A stretch of DNA of 64,000 nt from NCBI RefSeq assembly GCF_026745355.1, contig NC_079206.1, positions 44,951,216 through 45,015,215 of the forward strand, in the 5' to 3' direction. A program made the position numbers and the translations under genes. Position 1 is the first letter of the stretch. Every line of letters starts with the position of its first letter. The stretch comes from Beta vulgaris subsp. vulgaris (Eukaryota; Streptophyta; Magnoliopsida; Caryophyllales; Amaranthaceae). Shown one piece after another: positions 9,781-22,002 of the stretch. Under the pieces are notes generated by a model that saw nothing but the letters and a program-made list of their open reading frames with translations, ran no database searches and was not told where the DNA came from.

Positions 9781-10693
9781 AGGGGCGTTTGGTTTAGGAA
9801 GGGGTTTGAGAAAGAGAAACAAGGAGAAACGAAAGGAAAACCCTTTGTTTAAAAATGTTGTTTGGATTGAAAAAACCCCCTATTCCTCTTCTCCACCATG
9901 TTCTACCAATCTCTCTCTCTCTAGTGCAGCTGGCTGCGGGTCTACAGTCTCCCTCACCGCCGATCTCCGTCGCCTCCCCTCACCGCCGATCTCCGTCGCC
10001 TCCCCTCACCGCCTGCCGGCTCCCCCCTCCTCACCGACAACAACCCCCTCACCACCGATTTTTCTACTTTTTATTCTCCATTACCATTAAAGGTGAAATG
10101 TGAGGTTTTTAAGTCAAATTCAACCATGAAAATTCTAGATCTAGAATTTTTATAGTTGAATTTGACATCCAAAACCATAAAAAAAGATATTTATCCATCT
10201 TTATTCATAATTTTTTTATTGTACGTTATGGGTTTTGAAGAAGTGTTGGGGGATCTTTGGGTGGGTGGTAGTGGCTTATGTGTTGGTTTATGTTGATAAG
10301 GTGGCGTCGTGGTATTTTCGTTAATGGGGATGGCGGTTCCGGCGACCGGATGGTGTTTCCAGCGGTGGGTGATGGTTTTGGTGGTGAAGGGGGCGATGAG
10401 AGGTGGTGTCGGTAGCTGGGGGTAGTGGGTCGGTGGTTGGTGTGGTGGTTTAGTGGTTGGGGTGGTTGTTCTAGTGGTTGAGGTGGTAGTCAATCATTGG
10501 TCAAAGTGACCATGGAGTAAAGGACGAAAAGGGTAAGTGAAACCTTGGGGGGTGTGGGTAATGGAAGTAGAGGAGTTTGGGGGAAAGGGAAGGGTAAAGG
10601 GAATGATTAAAATGTGCTAACAAACAACAAGTAAGGGAATCAACCTATTTGTTTCCTTAACCTTTTCCTAAAAACCCAAAACCAAACGCGCCC
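9781..10693. mobile_element. Tourist-like (PIF/Harbinger) element, 913 bp, inverted relative to the 1911 copy
   Basis: The ends read GGGGCGTTTGGTTT and AAACCAAACGCGCCC, with TAA at 9778-9780 and 10694-10696 as a 3-bp target duplication. The segment near the right end (AACAACAAGTAAGGGAATCAA) is the reverse complement of the segment just inside the left end of the 1911-2761 copy, so the two are family members in opposite orientation. The interior contains CTCACCGCCGATCTCCGTCGC in direct repeat (about 9955-10010) and a GGTGG-rich stretch. No transposase. Confidence 0.7.
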
Positions 10694-12173
10694 TAAGAAA
10701 TTTAGCAATTGCAAATACTTGAAGTGCCATTCACATAGTATCTTCGCCTAAATTAATCAGGCATATTTCTCCTTAAATTGAAGTACGAAACTCCACATTT
10801 TGGATCTTATTTCCCCATATAATTTGCTCTTCTATGCATGTTCTTCAAGAAGGTAGTGGTACTCGGAGGTGGGGGGTGGCCCAGACATCAAAATCCTCCT
10901 CAGCTCTCAATCTCATAGTTATCTATCTATATATATGAACTTGAAAAATACTTCAACTTTATTTTTACTTGACACATAGCTCCTTGGCATACAATTTAAG
11001 GAGCATGATAGACAAGGTGCATGGATAAAACCATGAAATAACACCAATGATCTTAACATGAATTAACTTAATCACTCATCTTAAACCATGTTTGAATTAT
11101 AATAAGTAATTCATTTGTTTACTTTGTCTAAATTATGCTTCTAAAATTGCATGCCAAATTGTTATGTATCAAGTATATTAAAATGAAGGAAGTATTATTT
11201 ACCTTTTTGTCCCAGCTAATTAATAAGCTCCAAGCAAAACAAGAAGCCAAAGTGTGCTCTATTTCGATATCCAAGACTTTGTAGGGACACTGCTTGACCT
11301 CTAGTGGTTCCAAAGTTTTAATGTCATTTATTACTTTCCTCTAACTGTCAGAACACTGAATCATGTTAATTGCTGTTCTTTTATTAACTATAGAGATAAC
11401 TAGGATCTACAACTGCCTAGGAAAAAGGTTAAAAAATTCAAAGTTAAAATGAGCATTTCTGTGGTGCATAACACATAGCATTCAGCTGATTCTCAAGTAA
11501 TGGCAAAGAACTCTATGTTGCACATAAAAATATCTAATTATTTATACGTAGGAAAAAGTATATGCTGGTCTTATAGTAACAGAGAATATATTATAATACC
11601 AGTATGCTTCTACGAATTAAAATTCTCCGTCATGTGAAGTAGGCTTATCAAGCTTGAACTTGCCTTTTCCTTTCATCAGTTTTGGGGATTCAGTAATTGA
11701 GACAGGACCAGCCAGGTCAATACAAGAAAAGAGTAAGGGGAACCTTGACTCCAGATAGACATCTAGCCTTTAAGCCGGACGCCAGGCACAAGGTCTCAGA
11801 AGACCACTACTTATCCTCTGTCCCCATGAAACCAAGATGTCTTTCTCAGAATTAATGTTCTAGCCCTATGGCTGAGTGGTGACGGCTTATACTTTTGGTA
11901 AACATAGAACAGCGACGTCAGGGCCATGGAGGCAAGACTAATCCAACTAATCCATCTCAGCTCCTCAATTAGGGCTCCTATATCTCTATTCAGAAAAGAA
12001 AAGCTTTCATCCTGTTCAGCAGATTAAGGGGCTTCAGGGACACATTAGTTGCATAGATAATTCATGTAATAGGATGACAACAAGACATAAGATATATTAC
12101 CATCAATCAGCAGTTTGTGCCTCACTTAAGAGGCAAAAGAATATGCATCATAGGAGCACATATCCCGCCTTCA
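10694..12173. other. Intergenic, 3' flank of the DUF3537 gene
   Basis: It should contain the 3' untranslated region of the minus-strand gene ending at 12174. No further gene or element boundary is supported. Confidence 0.45.
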
Positions 12174-15100
12174 TCAAGTATGGTTTGTTGTAAATGTCAG
12201 TGTCTTGCCGAGAACAAAAGTAACCACAGTGAGTTCAGCACAGAATATTGTATCCATGAATGCCCGATTGACTGTCCATCCAAAAATGGTTACGCCACCA
12301 GGATTGGACTGCATATACATGACTGCAGAAAAAAGAACAAGACTTGTTAATAGTTCTGTATGAATTATCATCGAGTACAAGCATTGGTTAGCACTAAGGA
12401 CACATACCAAATGCTTGCCTTTTACGGTACGAAGAGACATTTGCCATTGATTCTAAATTCATAGATGGTAATATATAATCAGCTGAATCCATGTCACTTT
12501 CTGGGTAGTTCATTGCTGTAATTGCTGAACCAGCAACATTGAAGTTCCCGCCATGTTCTGACTCTCCTAGCATCTCATTTGAGCGGCATGTTACCATTGC
12601 ATGCCATCTGCTGGCAAATGATGCCAGGCTTTGAGCTCTATGAGATATTTTTGCAGCAGCGTGCAGACAAATAATTATTCCAACCACCAGAACAATGGAC
12701 GATATCTGCCAGGTTGCCATCACAGAAGATAAGCCGAAGTTGAACAAAGTAACAGCCCACAAATTAATACAAAAACAGACGAGTGACGCAATCCACCATT
12801 AGTAGTTAAATTTAATTCATCAATTATAAGACTAAAGCCACTAGAGGTAGTTTACCACATTCATTCTTATTTACATGGCTTAGGTTGACTACTTTCAAAT
12901 CTTCCCAACAACCTAGACAAAAATTACAGGCATTTGCATATACTTCGGCAGAAAGCGTACCATAAGCTACATACACATAGAGCCGAAAACTACTTAATTT
13001 TTGAGCCAAAAAAAGGGATGCTCAAATTGACCAAGATAAGACAAATAGAACATTTTCCCCATATAGCAATAAAGACGTTATCAAGGAATTCTTCAGATGT
13101 CATACGTTAAAAGATGCAATATAAAGTTGAAACTCACAGCAAAATCTGCGGCATTTATGAAATTGATGGTCCTATTAGTCCCCGTAGTTTCCAGTAGAGT
13201 CACAATTTGACTAGCAGTTACAATCAAGAATTCCAAAATAAGGAATATTCGGAATCTGTGACTTATTTTCGACAGATTATATGTGAGACGGCTATGCTCT
13301 TCAATATACACTAAAACATCTAAATTCCTTTCCAGAAGCTTCTTGTAGTTCTCAAAGTGTACCACTTGTAGATTGCAGACCAAACTGAACAAAGTGCTTC
13401 CAGACAGATAAATTGTAGCAGTATAAGTCCAGGATACCAGCAGTATAAACACAACCATTATAGATTGTACTAGTGAATCATTGGAGACATAGATAATTCT
13501 GACAATCTCCCGTGTCATCTTCAAGATTAAGCATGGCAATACCCATACAGCCAGTGAACGAAAGAAGCCCTGAACAAATTTGATAACAGCTCAATGCTTT
13601 TATTTTACAAAAGGTTCGATAAATTTCTGTATCCCACCCAAGAGATAAGAAATAATTACAAGATATATGTAAATATGAAGAGTAATAATTGTCACTTTCG
13701 TAGCATTCATGGTAATATGAAAGCAATATCACAAGCAATATATGTCACAGGATGAGACGAAACATTTTGCAATGAAGTTAGAAATTCTGCAATCAAGTAA
13801 CAACTTGTACATCCCTCTACATATTTGCTTATGTCGAAAAAAAATAAGTGAAAAGAATCAGAAAACGTTTCTTGCTATAATTTGATTTTACCTTTGCACT
13901 ACGGTACTTTGACCACTTTCTATCAGAAATCATTTATCATTGAAGCATAGATTAAGGCATTAAGTATTAATATATAGGAGGGACACATATTCTTAGCCAT
14001 CTACCTCCCAGTACATGGGTAAAGTCTTAACAGTGTCTTGTGAATCATGCCACAGAATCTTTCAGGGACAGTGAGACAGATATCATTTTCCCTATTGTGA
14101 AACTGGTTCTCTTTTAATATAATAACCAAATGTTTAATAATGATGTACAAATTTCCCCTTTCTAGTTTCTAGCTTTGTTTGGCAGGACAGTACACATCTT
14201 AAACGGATTATGATTTTCCATACAGAACATTTTTCCATTGGAAACCACAATTGTATTCTTTTGTTAGGTTCTATCCAAGAAAAGTTATAGGGAACAAGAT
14301 GATCAAAAACGGAGGAGGGAGGATGGATGGCAAGAGAGCAAAAGGAACATAGGGAATATGGAATATGGCACTCCTTTCGGAAAAAAATTCTCCTCCCTTG
14401 GGGAAATAAATTGCCACCATTGGGAAAACCACCTTCCAGCTATTGCAAACCAAAAAAAGGAAAACTGGAAATTACTTTTCTAGACAATTGTTTTCCTCCC
14501 AACCAAACACTCTCTTGATCTCCATCACCTTCATGTAAACTTCTATGCTACAACTTTATGATCCTGCCACATGACTTACTAAAGAGGCAGCAAATTTTAC
14601 TCTGTTGGGTTTTGAACATTGAGACATTTATCTACAAGCACATCCATTAGAGGAACTAGACTTACAACACTGGAAAGACAAAAGTTATATGAAGTCATAT
14701 ATGATATTTTAGTCTTTTAAACTCCCTCCCATATAGTGTGCAATCTTTAAAGAGTGAACTGCTAATTTCTATATAGATACAGCAATATGGGCCTCTGTAT
14801 TGTATTGTGCAGGTGGTACTCTGCAACATCCTTTCTGGTCAACCGTAGTCAGCCAAAGACTCTTGTTATGTTGTAGACAATAGAGACAAACAGTAGCCTG
14901 AATAGAGACAAACAGTAGCCTTCAAATCTGTTACAGCTTATACAGGAAAGAGACAAACAGTAGCATTCATGATTAATAGAATCATGTTTTAATATATCAA
15001 GCAATGAAAAGAAAAGACCATCCAGATTCTCTAGCCTCCTGGACTCTCAGGAAGTTAGAAATATCAAATATAGATACGTCAAACTATTCCGTGTTTTTTC

Positions 15101-16479
15101 CGTTATTTTTCAAGTACAATACCCAAGTTAGTTAATATCCCTAAATCAGAAAGAGTTATAGAGGAAACCTCTGTCCTTAAAGTTACCAAGTCCTAAAAGC
15201 TAGCTGAAGGGTTTTGAGGATCAATAGATGCATTTAAGATTCACATCAAGTTCCATATCTTGATAAAATTGGACGTCTAGACCCAAAGAAACATAATACA
15301 CACAAGTGCTCCATTAGGTGATGCTAAATATGAACTTTCGTATATAAAATAGAAACAATGTCAAAAGATTAGCTCTTGCATACTCCCATTGAGCTCAACT
15401 ATTACTTAACTGGAGAACCAAGAAGAAATAGAGACAACCTAACAAACACCTCAAACCTCAATAGACAAGATTTTAAGACCTATTAGTAGAACCTTAAATA
15501 GGACATCATTTGCCATTTCGAATTCTTCTCTTAGTTCTCATTCTATAGAGCAACTACAATGAGTTAATCGAGATTGTTGGTCTTATTCATCATCTTCACA
15601 AGTGCAAGCCATCACCAACACCCAAAATCACCGAATGCTCAGTATCAGTAAATTCACAGCAAGACAAATTAAGGGCCACTAAAAATCACCCATCACCAAA
15701 ACACACAACACAAATTTCCGCCTAGAAAGCAAGTCAAAGGCTGCTTTTCCATCTTAACACACAAAAAACATCAATTCAAGTTACTAAAATCACCTTTTCC
15801 GCAATATTAGATTAAGCGTGCATTCTCTTCGCCTTACAGCAACAAATTTCAGGTCTTTTCAGATCAAATCAGAGTGTACACATAAGGTCAAATCAAGCTT
15901 TATCAGGTCCAACCACGTCTAATATTTTCAGTTTCAATAATTTCAGGTAAAAAGAACGCACTTTAGATATTCAGAATACGAAATAGTAAAATGAAGCAAT
16001 AAAAAAGAAAAGAAAAAAAAGAAGACAGAACTTACATCAATTTTAGAGATATACTGAAATTGAAACTGGGCAACATTTCCTTGATACTTGTCAACAAAAA
16101 GAAAGATTCTAAGGCCATATTTTCTAAAACTCCTGGAAAAACAAAGGAGAGAGACAGCAGCAGCAGCAGCCTGAAAAAGAAGAGTTTCAAGCTCAAAATT
16201 CTTGACGTGATACTTACGGCAAGCAGATGGATCAGAAGAACCGCAGTAAAAGAGAAAGATGATAATTGAAGGAGCTGCAACACCTAAGAAAAGGAATGAA
16301 AGTGAGGAGAGAGAAAGTGAAAGTGGTGAATCATGGATGAAACCCAGAAATCTTAGGAAGGATTTTAAGCGTCTAAGTGAGTGTTTTAATGGAAGAGTGT
16401 TCGGTTCTGGTTGAGTTGTTGATTCTGGGTCATACCAATCTGATACAGGGGAGTAGTTGCTTGTTGTTGGATTCGCCAT
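12174..16479 (-). CDS. DUF3537 multi-pass membrane protein (plant gustatory-receptor-like), 4 exons
   Basis: Exons on the minus strand are 16036-16479, 13138-13569, 12408-12705 and 12174-12322. Phases are 0, 0 and 1; all introns are GT-AG. Together they encode 440 aa. The hydrophobic segments (about 59-79, 97-115, 150-165, 183-213, 254-274, 293-309, 402-433) suggest roughly seven membrane spans with a cytosolic N-terminus. Family-typical blocks are FRKYGLRIFLFVDKYQG (118-134), LFSLVCNLQVVHFENY (208-223), HAAAKISHRAQSLASFASRWHAMVTC (307-332, polar loop) and QSNPGGVTIFGWTVNR (396-411). The family is DUF3537, whose biochemical role is unknown. Structure-based comparisons have proposed it as the plant branch of the insect gustatory/odorant receptor channels; ligand or channel activity here is inference. 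Intron 1 is long (2.47 kb). The ATG at 16479 is the first in frame and gives the usual length (about 430-450 aa). Confidence 0.9.
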
Positions 16480-16720
16480 TATTATAGGAGTGCAAGAGAT
16501 TTTTGCACTAGATTTGATTTCAGTGTTTTAGCAAAAAGGTGAGTCTCTGCTTCTTTCTTTTTTTGTTTTGTTTTGTAAAGGGTGATCATAACTTTGATTG
16601 GATAGTTGGAATTTCATTTTCCGAGCTTGCTATAAAAGTGAAGATATGAAATTTAGTCCACTCTAGTCTCTAGTGCACATCTATCGGATAAATGTGTGTA
16701 GTAGGCATATTCTTTTGTGC

Positions 16721-16866
16721 TAAACTGAACTGAATTGAATTGAATTGAATTGAATTGAACTGAACTGATAAAAACTATAAGAGTATACTATTAAATTAAA
16801 CTAATTGAACTGAACTGAACTGATGAAAACAGTGAAAGGAAACTATTAAACTAAACTGAACTGAAC
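16721..16866. repeat. Pentanucleotide repeat (TGAAT/TGAAC)n in two clusters
   Basis: AACTGAACTGAATTGAATTG-type repeats at about 16724-16768 and GAACTGAACTGAACTGA at about 16806-16824 and 16855-16867 are separated by short AT-rich spacers. They lie about 250 bp upstream of the DUF3537 start codon. Confidence 0.7.
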
Positions 16867-16930
16867 ATGGTCTTAGTATACGTGTACTCTAAAAACTATC
16901 AAGGAATTTTATTGGATTTAGGTATTATTT

Positions 16931-17976
16931 ATAGGAAATTTTTTTCTTCAAGAAATATTTATAAGCTAAATTTGTCAAAACAGACCTTTATATATCACAC
17001 TTTTCTGGCAACTTAAAACCTAATTTTTTTTTTGAGAAACAATCTTGTTCTATTTTCCAACGTTGACCAGCCGAATTACAACGTTAAGTCACTTAATTGA
17101 AGCACGTGACTTGCATGTAACTCGTCTTTTGCTTAATTTAAGTCATTGCACTCCTCACCCATCCCTACCCACCCGAACCATCCTAGCCGCAGCCCTAACC
17201 CCATCCTGAACCACCCCACCCCACCTACCCACCTAAACTACCCCACATACACATAATATCTTTCTCTCTTCACCAAAGCGCATACCTAACAATGTCAACC
17301 ACATCACCACCACCAACATCGAAACCCACCAACCACTATTACCCTCTTCACCAAACCCCAAACCAATGACCTTCAACCACAACCCACCACCAACATCGAG
17401 ACCCAAACCAACTATTTCTATCTCTCCCTCTTCACAATCATTTCATTTGGTGGTGGTGGTGCATTTCAGGTGGTTTTGGTTCGAATTTGATGGTGGTGGC
17501 GATTTGAATTTGATGGTGGTTGTGGTTTGAATAGTGGATTTGAATTTTGATGGTGGTTTGGTGGTATGTTTTGGGGTTTCAATGGTGGTGGCGATCCTTT
17601 ATGTGGTGATGTTGTTTTGTAAGGTATGAATGATGGTTGTGGTGTCGATTGTTTTCTGGATTTTGGTGTTTTCTAGGTGGAGCGGTGGTCATTGTCGGTG
17701 GTCATGGCGAGGCATGACTAGCGGCTAGTTTTGCTGGTGATGCGAGGGTTGAAGATGATGGAGGGTGGTGGTGATGGGTAACATTTAGGGGGAAGGGGGG
17801 AGGCTGAAATTTAGCAAACACGAGTCAACGTCGAAATTCGGCTTGTCAATGATGGAAAATAAACCAAAGTTGTTTTTCCAAAAAAAAAATATATTTATAA
17901 GTTCATAAGTTGCCGGTACATTTTTTAAAAGGTTGTTTGTCGCAAAATGTGATATATAAAAGGTTTATTTATATGA
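16931..17976. mobile_element. Probable Mutator-like (MULE) non-autonomous element with long inverted repeats
   Basis: The left flank (about 16985-17090: TTTATATATCACA, GGCAACTTA, TATTTTCCAACGTTGACCAG, CCGAATT) recurs as the reverse complement at about 17825-17970 (TTTATATATCACA, GGCAACTTA, TATTTTCCATCATTGACAAG, CCGAATT). This gives imperfect terminal inverted repeats over 100 bp long. GTATTATTT (16922-16930) and GTATTATTA (17977-17985) could be the 9-bp target duplication. The outermost bases do not pair well, so the exact ends are uncertain. The interior is ACC/GGT-rich without a transposase. Confidence 0.45.
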
Positions 17977-18633
17977 GTATTATTACATATTATTGATGCC
18001 ACTTTTTTTCTTGACTAGAGAAGAAAAAAGCGTAATCTCCTACTAATGGTTTTCTCTCAAGTCCCTTAAGTTGTAAAAATAATATGTGTTAAAGGGTGAT
18101 GGTGGTTAATCTAGGTCAAATAAACTCAATCTATTTAAATTCAAATGAGGAGAACATATTTTTTCGAAAATAAGTGAACATAATGTAAGAGCGTTCACAA
18201 ACTCTTGCTTGTCCTTTTTCAATGATTAAACGAAGCTAAAAGTGATTAAATATGTTTAAGTAACTATGGTAAGATAATACAATTACACTCTTAATTTTAT
18301 CTTTTTATATATTTGGATAGTTTTTGTGAGCTTTTTATAAGAAGATTTGAGACATTATGATATCTGGTATTAATATATGAAACAGTAAATTTGAATTGAA
18401 TTAGTGGATATATTCTTACTTTCTAAAGTGAAATGTTTCGAACTTGGATACCCTTTAGTTTAGATGTAGCCAATGTAAAAAAAAATTCTTCATGGCTTGT
18501 GAGGGAACAAGTTTCCATGCTTCCTCATCCCTCATTATTGAAGCAAGAGCGTGTCTTCAAACACTGCGATGGACCCAAAGAGTTCCATTCTCTTAACATG
18601 TAGTCAACACGGTGAAGATATCATGGTGTGATG
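17977..18633. other. Intergenic, nothing recognised
   Basis: No gene or element end supported between the MULE-like element and the LTR beginning near 18634. Confidence 0.45.
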
Positions 18634-19915
18634 TGTCTATTGCATATGTAGCCCAATCTTCTTAGCTTTCAGAGTTGATTGGAGCTCTTTTGAGCTCGAT
18701 ATTTATGTGATTTGATATGTTTGGTCTTGTTTTTGTGTGTTATATGTTTTTGTGCAGATTAGGCAATCTAGTGCCTTTATTTGAGTTGCAGAGCGAAAGT
18801 CCAGTGGTCAAATGTGACCCATAGAAGATCGAAAAAGTTGCACAAGAGATTTGGACGAAGAATTTGCGGAAAAAGCCAAAGAGCAGTGCTCGTCCGACCG
18901 GGCAAGCTGAAAATTTCTTCACAGTACAAGGCATGTTCGCCCGGTCAACCAGGCGAGAAAGGGGACAAAATTGCTTGCGCGTCGACTGGGCGAATTTCCT
19001 CATGAGCTCGTAAAATTCAACAACGTAGCCCGACTGGCGGTTTTTCGAGAACCTTAATTTTTGCCTTTTTAGCCGGTTTTGTAAAAATTATAAATAGGTT
19101 TTTAGTATTATCGATTAGTGAATCTTTTATTATTCTTTTGTAGGTTTAAACACTTAGTCTTTTTCTCTCTAGCTTTGTATGAACTCTTTGCTTTAAAGAT
19201 TGTAAAGATCGTTGATTTCGTTTCCATTTCTCTTCAATCATTCCATATTCTTTCTTACTTTGTTTACTTTGATGAATTCTTATATTTTCGTTATGTTTAT
19301 TATGTTATTCACTATCATGAGTGAATAGTCTTTTTCTAGGGCTTAATGAGGGAAACCATGTTTATACCTATTTGATTATGGTTTAAAGTTCTTCGATATT
19401 TGAATTCAATTAGAGTAATTCCTTTTGATTTGCTATAATTGTTTAATTCATGTAATGCGCAATATCATGGGTTATGTTTAGATAATAGGAGTTAGAATCG
19501 ATAGATGTACTCAATAGAGGCTTGTTATAATTGGTAGATCTGATTATGTTGAGGGACCGTACTAGCATATGTTGATATAAGAGTGTTAAGACCCGACAGT
19601 AGGATTAACAAAATACTCTAATTGCTCAAACCTCAATCCAAGTATTGTTGAATTGTATTGTAATGATTAAATTGGTATAAGCATGGTGGACTAATCAAAT
19701 GCTCTAGGTTTTTAATTAACTGATAAACTTCCATCCATTTGTGTTGTAGTTTATTCTAGTTTAGCTATTAATCTTTCAATCAATTTCTCTCTTGAAGTAG
19801 TTAAATAAATGAACACTAATCTACATAAATCCTCTCCTTGTGGATCGAGCGTATTTGTCAGTTTCCGCTAACAACAGACGTCGTGCACTTGCGGTATATA
19901 TTTTAAAAACCATCA
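18634..19915 (+). mobile_element. Athila-type LTR, element C+ (5' LTR)
   Basis: It starts near TGTCTATTGCATATGTAG and ends ACCATCA just before a primer-binding site. Over about 1.28 kb it matches, in reverse complement, the split LTR 20466-21006 plus 40257-41007 (about 1.29 kb). Both carry the GC-rich block around CGCCCGGTCAACCAGGCGAG, and a TATA-like TTATAAATAGG is at about 19089. Confidence 0.75.
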
Positions 19916-20465
19916 AGTTTTTAGCGTTGTTGCCGAGGAGACGACTAGATTCTATAGCTTTATGATTTATTTGAACTATTCCTACTGTCTCATTGGAACT
20001 GCAAGTTCCAATTGAGGCAATCTCATTGCACATTTATCTTTATTTCTTTCATGCTAGGTCTAAAAGAACAGGTACTCCAGTACCAACTGATCCTGATCTT
20101 GAGAAAACCCTCCGGTAACTCAAAAAGCAACAAAAGAAGAGAAAACAGTCTATTAATAAGGGAAAATCCATGAAAATTTGTTCGGAACCAATCATGCCTC
20201 CCAAGTCATTGAAGTCCTATGGGGTAACTTCCCCTAGTAATGTTCCCACATGCCTTACTATGCCCAACATACAAACAAAAACGTTGAGATCAAGCCCGCC
20301 CTCATTAATATGCTCCAACAGAACCAATTTAGAGGGCATCCATTTGAAGACCATCTAATCATTTACAACGGTTTCAACAACTCTGTTGTACCGTTAAGAA
20401 TCAAGGGGTCACTCCTGATCAGTTAAAAGTCATGGTATTTGAGTTGCCTTTGAAAGACAAAGCGC
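19916..20465 (+). pseudogene. Athila primer-binding site and truncated gag leader (element C+)
   Basis: TAGCGTTGTTGCCGAGGAGA (from 19922) is a decayed form of the Athila primer-binding site complementary to the 3' end of tRNA-Asp. The following 500 bp parallels the start of gag in element A (compare AAGGGGTCACTCCTGATCAG with the same site near 27010). Homology stops at GACAAAGCG where the inverted LTR of element C- begins, so gag was interrupted by that insertion. Stops break the frame. Confidence 0.65.
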
Positions 20466-21006
20466 TGATGGGTTTTAAAATATATAATGCAAGTGCATGG
20501 TGCCTGTTTAGCAGAAACTGGCAAATACGGGTCGATCAACAAAGAGAGGAGTTCTATAGATTTGTGCTCAATTATTTAACTAATATAAGAGAGGAAGTTG
20601 ATTGAATAATTAAAAGCTAAACTAGAATAAACCATAACACAAAACGATGTAAGTTTATCAAATAGTTAAAAACCTAGGACAATCGGTCGGTCCAACATGC
20701 TTATACCAATTTAATCACTACAATATAGTTCAATAATACTGATGTTCGAATACTAAGAGTATTTTGTTAACGGTCGGGACTTAACAACTCTTAGATCAAC
20801 ATATGCTTGTACGATCGGTCAACATAATCAGACCTACCTATTGTACCAACCCTCTATTGAGTATGATATTCCGATTCTAACTCCTATTAGCTAAACATAA
20901 TGATATTGCGCAATTACATGAATTAAAAAAGCATAACAAATCAATAGGAATTACTCTAAATCAATCCAAATATCGTAGAACTTTAAACCACAATGGCTTT
21001 CCTTAC
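20466..21006 (-). mobile_element. Athila LTR of element C-, first part (interrupted at 21006/21007)
   Basis: This is the reverse complement of the last ~540 bp of the LTR at 18634-19915. Reading on the minus strand it ends TTTTAAAACCCATCA at 20466. Element A was inserted at 21006; the LTR continues at 40257, and the two parts joined match the intact C+ LTR in order and length. Confidence 0.8.
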
Positions 21007-21994
21007 TGATAAATCATTTATATATAGAGTTTTTAGGCATGTTTAGGTTGCATTTTTAGAGCATATTGATTCATATAACTTCATTTTAGTTGCCATTAGC
21101 ATGGATTATCTATTATGTGCTCCATTACGATTTGTTTATGGTTTTCTTAACGTTTCAGGTAGTTTCATAGCTATTTGGAAGCTTTCGAAGCAATTTTGGA
21201 TAAATTGGATAATTCTTGTAAAGGGAGTTGATGAATGGTGGCTTTTGATCGATGAATTTATGTTCGTGGATGCTTCTCTTGTTCCTTATAATCATATTAA
21301 GTGAAGTAGCTTCCATGAGGATCGTGGCAGATCTTTCGAGAGTGAATTTGAGTTGAAAAACGAAGAAATGCATTAGTTCCGAAGTGATAAAAACCGACAT
21401 ATATTTACTCGTTTGATCATAACTCGAATTCTACAAATCGGATTGATCTGATTCAAGTTGCGTTGGAAACTAGACTTGAAGATCTTCGTAAAGATAGTCA
21501 CACACTTATATACGATGCCTAAAACTCAAGATACAACCTTAGAACGAAAGTTGACCTTGCAAATCTACTTGTGAACCAGCGCCCAACTGGTTACTTCTTC
21601 CCTTGCGCCTGCATTGCTGCCTGGCTGTAATCCCCCATAGATTTATGGATTTTATAAATATATTTTAATATATATATATATTTATATTTAAACATAATTT
21701 AGTTAAAATGATTTATTTATCTAAAAAGGTTGACTATTTTGAAAGTCAAAGGAATTATTTTAAGAATTTAAGAAAGTTAAAATATTTTGTTAAGGCATGC
21801 TTTGAAAAATATTTGAAATACTATTTGGATTTGGAAAAAAAATTTAAATGGGCTTGAGGAACCCAGGTTCTAAGGGGATTAGGAAAAGAATTTCTATTGA
21901 TGTTATGAGTTTTAAATCATCAAATCCTATACATTCATCATTAAACTCTATTTAAACCCAATTGCCTTTTCCTAAGCCCAAAAGGAAACACACA

Positions 21995-22002
21995 TATAAA
22001 TA
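21995..22002 (+). promoter_or_regulatory. TATA box of LTR B
   Basis: TATAAATA precedes a CT-rich stretch (22025-22130), the usual arrangement of an LTR promoter and leader. The sister copy has TTTATATAAATATCC near 62273 in the same place. Confidence 0.5.

Noticed and set aside
14150..14520. Possible MITE in intron 1 of the DUF3537 gene (GTTTGGCAGG start, CCAACCAAACAC end)
   Set aside because: The ends do not pair as inverted repeats and no target duplication was found.
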